A DNA stretch of 64,000 nucleotides from Zerene cesonia (taxonomy: Eukaryota > Arthropoda > Insecta > Lepidoptera > Pieridae): the NCBI RefSeq assembly GCF_012273895.1, contig NC_052125.1, positions 1,488,001-1,552,000 on the forward strand, read 5' to 3'. Made by a program: the position numbers and the translations under genes. This document shows, piece by piece, positions 12,301-24,300 of this stretch. Numbering within the stretch: the stretch's first letter is position 1; each line of letters starts with the position of its first letter. The notes beneath the pieces were generated by a model, which was not told where the DNA came from, did no database searches, and saw only the letters and a program-made list of their open reading frames with translations.

Positions 12301-15300
12301 TTTTGGCGCGTCTATAATTTAAATGTGTTTTATTTTTTTGCTTTATTTGGTAATGTTTAGGTAGTTATTTCTCGTGAGTTTATATTACAATCGGGGCTAT
12401 TATAAACCACATGAGTTAAAACGAGCGTTGCTTATGATCTATTCAATTAAACATTGCCTAGTGACACTCCTACTAGACGAATTTCACGACACCTCTTGAG
12501 CTAAATTACATGAAACCATTTGAACTACCGTACCTAATTAATAGAATTCTCTGCCGGCGGTCGTTTTTCCGAACAGTTTTATAATCTGGATGTTTTCAAG
12601 GCGAGAGTGAATAGGTTTCTCTCAAGCAGACATGTCACCACCTAGATCACTTCTACTCTCCATCAGGTAGACCTGTGGTCTGCTTGATCTATTATAAAAA
12701 AAAAATTAACGCCTTATAAAACTTTGTATGGAATTAAAACGAATCCCAAGGCTATATAGCCTAGATGACTCAGAATAGTGTGGAAATAATACAGTAAATA
12801 TTCACTGCTCTTTTAAATATTCTTTTAATCGTAATCGTATCGTCAGTTCCTGATTCCAAATCTATTTATTCATCAAAACTTCATAGATTGTAATAAGTGC
12901 TCTTTAGTTATGTTTACAATACTCCAATTGCGAGTTTTTTATCTGCATTGCCCGTGTGTGCGTGTGAAGCATAGGATGATCTCAATATCATATTAACGGA
13001 CGTATGAACCCTGTAACACAGGTTTAACCTAGCATTCATTGTTTGGATGCTAGTTTAGGACCTGTGTGTGTGTCACGGGATGATTGTTTAAAAATTAAAC
13101 CATAAAACTGTAATGTACCTACATGATTTGTGTAACTCAATGTCTAAAGTGTATTTATTCTCGGTTCAATTGAGCTTAATTTTATCATTTTATTCATTTA
13201 TTTATTTATCTTAAAACTATCCATTTCCATTCATAACACGAGCTTCCATAACCACTGACTGTCACCCAATTTCCAGCGCAAGAAGACGACGAAGGAGATA
13301 CTCGAAGAGCTCGAGACCAGGATAAAGAGCATAGAGAGAGACGGCGAATACAAGGAGCAGACGCACAAGCGCGTGATCGGTATGATAATGGTCAACTCGG
13401 TGGGGCTATACGTGCTGTTCGCGCTGCTTTACTACTTCATGTATGTGGGCAAGAGCCAATACTGGGTGCACTCGGTGATGTACGCGTCGCCGCTGCTGGT
13501 GCTGCCCGTGTTGTGAGTATTTCTCTTTTCTCTTTTATGTGATTGCGGGCAACTGAGCTGGTGGTTCGTCTGATGGTAAGCGATCAGCGCTGCCCGTGAA
13601 CAGAGCAGAGGTGGTGCCTCTGCGGATGCGCTGCCGGTTTTAAGGTTGAGGGAAAAGGAAAGGATTAATGATTGAAAATAAGGAATGGATTGGGACGGGT
13701 GAGGTGAAGGAAACGGGGTTCCGACTCCCCCGCTCACTATTGCCACTATGACAGCCCAGCGTGCTACTATTTTACGCCAATTTTCTGTGGGGGTGTTGTG
13801 TGTAATACGTAAAAACCAATTTACGTGGCAACGCTTGACATTTCGGCCACCCGTGATCCCACGTCAGCAATCGAATTTCTTCTACTTTTCTGGTTTTATG
13901 TGCATTTATAGAGCATTTAAATGCAAAAAAAATAAAAATTATTAATTATTATTATATTGGTAACTAGATTTCCGCCTTTCCCAGTCTTTTATTTACATCT
14001 TTTATTCTCCGTCCTCAATCCTTTCCTTATACTTTATACCTTAAAATCTGGCATCAAATTTGCGGTGGTCCCACCTCTGCAAATGTTCATGGACGGTGAT
14101 GATCCACCGTCCTTATGTACCAACAGCGAACAGCGAACCACCAGCTCGGTTGCCCGCGCTTAAATAAAAAAAAAAAAACATCGCTATCTAGCCTCCATAC
14201 AATTGACAAAGGCAAATATCAAAACGTAACAAACACTTTGCCTTATATAATAAGGATAGGATACAATACCATATGAAAAACAGGGTGCCGGCTGTCATAT
14301 AATCTATTAGAACATTATTATTACGAAATGAAAGCTAAAATACATTGTTTTATTCCATACTAGCTGCGCCCCGCGGTTTCACCCGCGTAATTCCGCGTCC
14401 GTATCCCGTAAGAATATCCAGCTATCTACGTACCAAATTTCATTGCATTCGGTTCTCTAGTTTTTGCGTGAAAGAGTTATAAACGCACACATCCTTACAA
14501 ACTTTCGCATTTATAATATTAGTAGGAATGATAGTAGGATAGGATTAAAACATTATGATTATAAAATGAAAGGCTAAAATACATTGTTTTATTCCATACT
14601 TCTGAAACACACGTTTTAAGGCATACTCCCATTAATGATCGAATGTTATTGCACTTCTTTTAAAACCTTGCGTTCTATTTATGGTACGTACACACTACAC
14701 ATTGTGATGTCATCGATTTATCATCGCGGCCAAACAATATCATACAGTTAAAGAGTACCAGCCTCCACCCGCGTGCTGCCGCGTGCACATAAATCCAACT
14801 ATGTCTCAAAATTGGTCCAACATTCAATGTTAGGGGTAGATTTTGAAACAAAAATTTCGCTAAGGAAATACTGCTTCTTAGGTTCAGGTTTGGCCTTTTG
14901 GAGATAATATATTGTATTAGACTGACAGGGCACAGAAGGCTGATCACCTATTTGCTCATAGAGATAATATTGTTGTTCAGTTGTGACATGATTCTGCTTC
15001 ATATCCCGTACCACACGAGGGGCCACCACTTTTCGGGGACAGAATTCCGATTTAGGCACAATCTTTTTCTTGCGTTGTTGTTTGTTCCTTGCGTCTTGTC
15101 AAATGTATTGAGCTACTAGCTGCGCTCCGCGGTTTCACCCGCGTTATTCCGTAACCCGTAGGAATATCGGGATAAAAAGTTGCCTATATGTTATTCCAGT
15201 TGTTCATTTATTTACGTACCAAATTTCATTGCAATCAGTTCAGTAGTTTTTGTGTGAAAGAGCAACAAACGCACACACATCCTTACAAACTTTCGCATTT

Positions 15301-18300
15301 ATAATATTAGTAGGATAGGGATAGTAGGATGACGAAATTCTTCCTTCGACCTTCCACTGTACCGTATCATGATGAAACATACCTATCATTGGGCGAACTC
15401 GGATATCTGCACGGTAGGTAAAACGATATGTATGTACCAGTATGTAGCAGCGCGATAGGCGGAAGGAACTCTGATACGCACAAGATGACGTCATAATGCT
15501 TATTAGACGCGAACATTTATCCTTTCCACTAGACTAGACTTCGTTTTGAAGCGATTTTGAATCGATACAATACGCCGTTTAATTTAGCTACTACTCGTTC
15601 GGAGAGCAGTTTCTAAGAGGAGTGGGCAAGAGAATCTGTAGTTGCTTTACAATATATAATATTGTAATCTTTGAAATAATCCTGCGATAATATCATACTC
15701 ATACTTATATACTTATCCTACTATTCTACTAATATTATAAATGCGAAAGTTTGTAAGGATGTGTGTACGTTTGTTACTCTTTCACGCAAAGACTACTGAA
15801 CCGAATGCAATGAAATTTGGTACGTAAATAGCTAGATAACTGGAATAACATATAGGCAACTTTATATAGAAATATTCCTACGGGATACGGACGTACGCGG
15901 GTGAAACCGCGGGGCGCAGCTATTGTTTCATATTGGTTGAGATGGTTCTTAATCATCTCAATAGATGGTGTGGGGTGTCCTTAAGGCAAATGAAACCGAA
16001 AGAGTAGGAGAAATTCGATTACTGTGGCGGGATCACGGGTGGCCGAGAGACTAGGCGCTGCTACGGTTTGGCAAAAAAGACGCGGTTTCGAATTTCGCCT
16101 CGCGATATATTTTTTTTCATTTATCAAGCATTTGAATTCTATAAAAATAAAAAAAAAAATATAGCAGAAGATACTGGGCATATCTCTGGAGTCTGGAGAC
16201 TATGCATTTGTATCAATTGGTTTATGTCATTCATCAGTACGGCCTTGTAGGTGCGATAATGGCAATAGGGTGTAATGTTTCTGGGTCTTAGCTGGAGATC
16301 CAGTTACAGTGACTATTTTTAGATCGGCGCACGTTGACCCAGCGTATGTGGATACCATATTGGGACTTAAAATCTCGAATAAGGTAGACACGTTGTCCAT
16401 TGTAGTGGAAAATGTTTGCTGAATTAAAGTATGTTTTTTTGTTTGATTTTACGCGAGTATTTTACATTTTCTGATACCCCCTTTTTTAGAAATTAAAGAA
16501 AAATTTTAACGGATTTTAAACGCGATTTATACTGAACGAGTATGACACTCAGAATAAATCACACAGTGAAATTGCAGCTTCCATCCAATGGTGAAAGGTT
16601 TTTTGAAATCGATCTAGCTGTTTTTGCGTGAGAACATTACAAACATGCAAAAATATTTATTTATGCCACACCAAATGATATGTACCACACCAAATTATAA
16701 ATACAATATAGGAGGCCCGTGTCCCACCCGTGGGAACATATATGGGCTGATGATGATGATGATGATGAATTTACAGTACATACGACGACTAACACCAAAG
16801 TTGTCTCGTTATAATGTAGAAAAAGAAGATATATAAATCTTATATATCAATAAAAATGTAAACGCATGCGTTGCCAAGCGACGATAGGTTATTTATGACT
16901 CATTGCGTTTGACGGTTTCAGAGTATGACGGCATACGAGACGGACGCGGCGTTTGATTGTATGCGATTCGTGTCTTTATAAATACTCACCTATCCTATAC
17001 TATCCTAGTAATATTATAAATGCGAAAGTTTGTAAGGATGTGTGTGTGTGTGTGTGTGTGTTTGTTGCTCTTTCACGCGAAAACTACTGAGCCGATTGCA
17101 ATGATATTTGGTACGTAGATAGCTGAACAACTGGAATACTGGAATTACATATAGGGATCTTTTTATCCCGATATTCCTACGGGATACGGACTTACGCGGG
17201 TGAAACCGCGGGGCGCAGCTAGTATTATAAAAAGGCAGAATTTGTATTTTTGTTTGTTTGTAATGGACAAACTCAAAAACTATTGGACCGAACTGAAACA
17301 TTCTTGTACCACCATAAGAAAGCTGCAATTTCGCTGAGTGACATAGGCTATAGATGTACCACGGTCGAAGCCGGGGCGAACTGGTAGTCTTTAAGGAGAC
17401 GAGCAGAAAATGTAAAAGAATAATATAGTAAAAGATTTCTTTTTGCTTTAAAATTGAATGAAAATGTCCTTTGCGGGAGGCTACTAGGAATTAAAGACTT
17501 TACACAATGGAGATAGAGCTTATAATCGATTTTTTTTTAAATAAATTGATTATAATATAATTATGCTATGTATATTATTAACATACATACCTATATTCAT
17601 GTACATCGAGATATTGATAACATAATTCCTTCCCAGTTGACATCATTTAATTTATTTTAAAAACCACATTTAGAAAAAAAAAACATTTTGTTTATTTTGC
17701 CATTGTGACCGCATAGAATGTATGAAGGGGTGATCTACTTCATTGCAGTGCGATCAACTCGCGTGATGATCTAGTATTGTAGCTGCTGGTCCACTTTAAT
17801 ATATTTGGAACGAAAGCATTTCACTTGCGCGATTCAGGAAAATTTGTCGTTACAGCGGTGCCTATTATAAAAGTACCACTCGCACAGAGCCTCTCCGTGA
17901 CCACGCTCGCTGTGAAGTGTTCGAAACGTCGTGTTAACAAATATCATGAATAGATCGCGTTTAAAAACCGTGCATATATATAGCAATCCCGAACACACAT
18001 AATCTTAGTTCAACTCATACAAACAAACTTAGAAAATACACAGACTTATCAATTGAACTCAAAACTCAGTGGCAGGTCCACACCGTTAAAACTATCCCTA
18101 TAATAATTTCTAGTACAGGCGTCATCCCCAAAACTCTACACACAAGTCTCAAAACACTTAATGGACATCCCCTCACATACACATTATTACAAAAAGCTGT
18201 AATACTAAACACATGTAGAATTGTAAGGAAATTTCTATCTATACCCTGAATATAAAATATTATGTATCTATACTCATATATGTATATTTATATATTCCCC

Positions 18301-21300
18301 TAAAGTTGCTTTGGCCAAAAGCCCGCAACTTTGGAGTATTTCCCCAGCAATGGGCGAGGTTATACCACCTAAAATATAATAATATAAGAATAAAGTCTTC
18401 ATTAAAACTGTTAAATACATACAATTATATTGGTAGAAACGAAAGCCTGCGTTAGTAAAAACTGTTATTATGTACGCATAATTCATTCCGTCCATAAACA
18501 TAACATTTTATATTTCCAGAGTTATATTCCTGAGGTCGGCCATATCGTCTTATTACACTTGGAGTCTGAACAAGAACAGAGTTAAGCTGACCAAGATGAG
18601 AGACGAGAAGAAGAAGATTCTGGAGGAGGTGATGAACACGGAGACTTATAAGGTGAGATGCCATTTGTTTGTATTAAAGTAGCTGGAGCTCGCGGCTATT
18701 TTTATGTCACCGTCGACGCCTGGTGGTAAGCGGTACCACTGCCCATGGACATTTGGAGAGGCGTAAGGCCGTTTGAGGACCATACGCTTCTACAAATGGA
18801 TTGCCGATTTCGAATTGGAAAGGGATTAAGGAAGGATTGACGATAGGAATAAAGTAAAGTGTGGGGTTCAATGCTGCATCTGTACCTATATCTCTATCTA
18901 TCTATTTCTAATATATAAAATTCTCGTGTCACAGTTTTCGTTGCCAAACTCCTCCGAAACGGCTTGACCGATTCCTCTGAAATTTGGTAAGCATATTGGG
19001 TAGGTCTGAGAATCGGCCAACATCTATTTTTTATCCCGATATTCCTACGGGATACGGACTTACGCGGGTGAAACCGCGGGGCGCAGCTAGTATCTATATA
19101 AAATTCTCGTGTCACAATGTTAGTTACCATACTCCTCCGAAACGACTGGACCGATTCTTAAGAAACTTTGTGTGCATATCGGCTAGGTCTGAGAATCGGC
19201 GAACATCTGTTTTTCATACCCCTAAATAATAAGACTAAGGCAGAATAGCGTATGCCGGTCAGGGTATAAGGTATACCTTATACCTATAACGTCAGGTCAT
19301 GTAATATATTTATTTATTTATGTGGTCAACCAACATTTGATTACAGTGATTTTTAAGTATAAATAGTATATTATAACAAATATTCTTGCGCAAAAGTAAC
19401 AAATATATAATTAAAGGTTGACACAGCATGCACAAATTAAACAGAGCTTTTTCTTAAATTAGTAGAATACAAGCATATTATTACAGTTTGACAATTATGA
19501 TTTGATTTGAGTTTTTGATTTTTAATTTCCCTGACTGTAGAACGGATCTTTGATATAGTTTGCAAGAGGTATCGTGTGATGTTCGCTTACTCTATATCTT
19601 TTCGTTATACATTGCAGGTCGCGAAGGAAATATTAGACAAGTACGGCGCACCGGAGGAGCAATCGAAAGCGTTGAAACCTTTCACTCCCACTGTAGCCGT
19701 CGCTCAGAGTACACCGCAGGGTAGTTATTAGAAAAATATATATTATTTGTTTATTCGTATTTTTTTAAGTCCTACAAACAGGCTTTGAAATGTAAGAACT
19801 AGATGCATGTCCCGGCTCCGCCCGAATATCAAGATTCCTCTTTTATCCCAAGGGAAATTTATTTGGGATAAAAGTATCCTATCAGAGTCAGATCATTCCA
19901 TATCTGTGTACCAAGTTTCATCAAAATCCGTTCAGGTGTTTCAGCGTGATTGACGGACAAACATCCAAACAAACAAGTTTTCACATTTACAAAATTAGTG
20001 TGATTTTTAAAATTGGTTCACCCCGTAAAAACATATAAGGTAACAATAAAAAAAAAATGTAATTTTAATTTTTAGTTTTATAGCATCGAAATGCTTTATA
20101 AATGAGATATTTTGAAAGAATAGAAAAAGTGTTTTGATAACGAGGCGGGATTCGAACCTGCGTTTCGCCTGACCGAGAGGCTAGGCGTTGCTACGGTTAG
20201 GCAAGAAACGCGGGTTCTAATCCCGCCTCGTGATCAAATTTTTTCTATTCTTTCAAAATATCTCAATCGTAGACATGGCTTTAAATCTATGTATGAATAT
20301 TATAGAAAAACTAGCTGCACCCGGCAAACGCTGTTCTGCCTTACTCTTATCATTTAGGGGTGTGAAAAATAGATGTTAGCCGATTCTCAGACCTACCCAA
20401 TATGCTTACCAAATTTCAGAGGAATCGGTCAAGCCGTTTCGGAGAAGTATAGAGACTAACATTGTGACACGAGAATTTTATATATAAGATAATAGTCAGT
20501 GTTAATTGTATTGCATTCGGGTCCGCGGGGTCGCTACTTCCCGACACCTCGCCACAAGGTGCCTTGCGGGCTGCTATTATTATTATATATAAAAGAAATA
20601 GTGTACTGTCGAAATGATAGCCTACTTTTCACTCGTTTTCCAAGTCGGTTAAGAAAGTGGACACACAGTCCAATAATTAAAAACCCTTTCGGTCAAAAGA
20701 AATATTTATGTAGTTCTAATTATTTACAGCTACCCCCATCCAGCTAAGGCAGAGGCAGTTCGCCCTGCAGACATCGACTCCAAACAAAAACATGAACCTC
20801 GTGCCCGCAACGCCGGGGGTTGTTTTCAATGGACCAAGGTTGAGGGTGGGTTTCTTCCCTATTATTGTTGTCAAAACTTCTGTATACTTTTAATAATAAT
20901 GTGGGAGACGAGCAAGTTTCGGCACGAATTGGGCCAGCTCGCACTAAAAGCTAGTGCTAGCGCTAACCACCAGCTTCATTGCCGACTAAAAAAAAGTGAA
21001 GTCCCGTGTCCCCTAGTGGGGTATGGGGCAGATGATATACATCTGTTTCACTGATCGATTTTCTTTATGGACAAGTAGGTGATCAGCCTTCCGTGTCTTG
21101 CCAGACCGAGACATTTTTTTTATTGTCCCCACCGGGAATCGAACCCAGGACCCCTCGGTTCTACGCTCACGCGTTTACCACTGTACCAAGGAGGCGGTCA
21201 ACCATTGCCGACTATGACATTAAAAAAAATGATGAATAATTACCTACGGTAATTTATTTTTTCAGTCGGATCAGTTACCACGCCCTCTACCGGACAGCAA

Positions 21301-24300
21301 TAGATCTGCGTTGGACAAAGTTGTGGATTATTTATTGAAAGATGGCCCCAATTATCGGATGGCGCTCATATGTACTGAATGCTTCTCGCATAATGGTAAT
21401 ATGGTATAGTATATTGTGTATTATAATAATATTGTTGATTGCCAATTATTGTGGTTAATTTAAATGGAATATGTGTCATTGCTCCTGGGTACCTGTTGAT
21501 TTTAATCATTTTTGGACGGAAATAGTCGAAATATGAAAGGTTTTAGACACTTGATGGAGAAAACACGTAAATTAAAAAACATATAAAAACCAAAGTAGAA
21601 CAAACTGTTTTGGTTTTTGTATGTATTGTTTTAACCATCATCATCATCAGCAGCCCATATATGTTGCCACAGCTGGGACACAGGCCTCCTATGAGGGTTC
21701 AGGCCATAATCCACCACGCTGGCCAAGTGCGGGTTGGCAGATGTCACATGTCGTCGAACTTTTGATTCTTCGACATGCCGTTTTTCTCACGATGTTTTCC
21801 TTCACAGTAAGAGCAGTCGTGATGTTATCTACATGCGCAGATAAATTGACAAGTCAATTTGTTTCTTGCATACTCTGGTCTCGATCACGACTTATCGATT
21901 TTAAGTCCGAGGTCCTCACGATTGATTCACCACTGCTAAATTGATTTCATTTAATCATGATTTTGCAAAATATGTGGAAATAATAATTACGTCTTATTCC
22001 GATTTTCACTTTGAGCGTAATTCTGATTTTGATTGTCTCCCACTTCGTGGTTTTATTTCCGATTTCGAATTCAGTACTGAACCTGTCCGATTCTGACCCC
22101 GAACGTATCTCGGATTCTCACTGATGATGGTACGCGCACAGGCATGGCGATGATAGANNNNNNNNNNNNNNNNNNNNNNNNNNNNNNNNNNNNNNNNNNN
22201 NNNNNNNNNNNNNNNNNNNNNNNNNNNNNNNNNNNNNNNNNNNNNNNNNNNNNNNNNNNNNNNNNNNNNNNNNNNNNNNNNNNNNNNNNNNNNNNNNNNN
22301 NNNNNNNNNNNNNNNNNNNNNNNNNNNNNNNNNNNNNNNNNNNNNNNNNNNNNNNNNNNNNNNNNNNNNNNNNNNNNNNNNNNNNNNNNNNNNNNNNNNN
22401 NNNNNNNNNNNNNNNNNNNNNNNNNNNNNNNNNNNNNNNNNNNNNNNNNNNNNNNNNNNNNNNNNNNNNNNNNNNNNNNNNNNNNNNNNNNNNNNNNNNN
22501 NNNNNNNNNNNNNNNNNNNNNNNNNNNNNNNNNNNNNNNNNNNNNNNNNNNNNNNNNNNNNNNNNNNNNNNNNNNNNNNNNNNNNNNNNNNNNNNNNNNN
22601 NNNNNNNNNNNNNNNNNNNNNNNNNNNNNNNNNNNNNNNNNNNNNNNNNNNNNNNNNNNNNNNNNNNNNNNNNNNNNNNNNNNNNNNNNNNNNNNNNNNN
22701 NNNNNNNNNNNNNNNNNNNNNNNNNNNNNNNNNNNNNNNNNNNNNNNNNNNNNNNNNNNNNNNNNNNNNNNNNNNNNNNNNNNNNNNNNNNNNNNNNNNN
22801 NNNNNNNNNNNNNNNNNNNNNNNNNNNNNNNNNNNNNNNNNNNNNNNNNNNNNNNNNNNNNNNNNNNNNNNNNNNNNNNNNNNNNNNNNNNNNNNNNNNN
22901 NNNNNNNNNNNNNNNNNNNNNNNNNNNNNNNNNNNNNNNNNNNNNNNNNNNNNNNNNNNNNNNNNNNNNNNNNNNNNNNNNNNNNNNNNNNNNNNNNNNN
23001 NNNNNNNNNNNNNNNNNNNNNNNNNNNNNNNNNNNNNNNNNNNNNNNNNNNNNNNNNNNNNNNNNNNNNNNNNNNNNNNNNNNNNNNNNNNNNNNNNNNN
23101 NNNNNNNNNNNNNNNNNNNNNNNNNNNNNNNNNNNNNNNNNNNNNNNNNNNNNNNNNTAATAAATGTTATTTGCAGTTAACAATTTTCTTTTTTCTTTAT
23201 TACAATATTTATGGCAAGACTAGGTATATTTTAAAATGCAAATGTGACTGACTGATCTATCAACGCACAACTATGTACCGATCGGGTTAAAAATTGGCAT
23301 GTAGATAGCAACTGTGACGTAGGCATCCACTAAAATTTAATAAATAACAATTAAACCCCCTAAGATATTTTATCTTGAAATATGGGATGAAAACTTGTAC
23401 CATAAAAAAATATTTTGCTTTATATACATAGTATAGTTTTGTAAGACTGAAAAGGGTAAGAAATGGAAAACGAACCTCCGGCCCCGATACTCATTGCACG
23501 AAACACGATAGCATTCGCATGATCTTTTACACACAATCTGCAAACAAAATCCGGCTCGAAGGATCAATTGATTCATTTTGATGTTATTATAAACAAATAA
23601 AATTTAGAATTCTCGTCAGGTGGCGGTGACGACTCATCGTTAGCGAGCTCGGGCAGTGAGAGTGAAGAGGAGAAGGAGGTAGCGAATCTCGATAGAGACG
23701 CTGGTGAGTTATCTATTAAAACGCTGTACCAGTTTTGATGAGATTTCTTTTGGAATAACCCTATCCTACTATCCTACTAATATTATAAATGCGAATGCGT
23801 GTGTGTGTTTGTTATTCTTTCACGCAAAATCTACTGAACCGATTGCAATGAATAACATATAGGTAACTTTTAATCCCGATATTCCTACGGGATACGGACG
23901 TACGCGGGCGAAACCGCGGGGCGCAGCTAGTATTAAATAAGTGTTAAATGATACAAAGCAAGATTATCCTAAACGGTCCATAATTGCGGTCCATATTTAC
24001 ATACTTCCCTTTTGAAGTCAAAAAATGTGAAAAATGCATTTTACCGTATTGACAATAAGACTCATTTTTAACTGTATACTTTGATAGTAAATATTGTTTA
24101 AAAGCACAAATAAAAGAAACAATAATTTCTTGTGTTTGATTTTACGCGAGTATTATATATACATTTAGAAATTAAAAAATTTTTAGCGGATTTTAAACGC
24201 GATTTATTCATTAGATTATGTTGTTTTTATATGTCTACGTGAGACATATACATCTCAGTCTCCCCGTGATCACGCTCGCTGTAAACTGTTCGAAACGTCG

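Noticed and set aside
16749..16768. (GAT)n runs (also 30623, 48404, 51265) as independent microsatellites or CRISPR-like spacing
   Set aside because: They are the tails of SINE/retroposon family C. No CRISPR arrays are expected or seen in this eukaryotic sequence.
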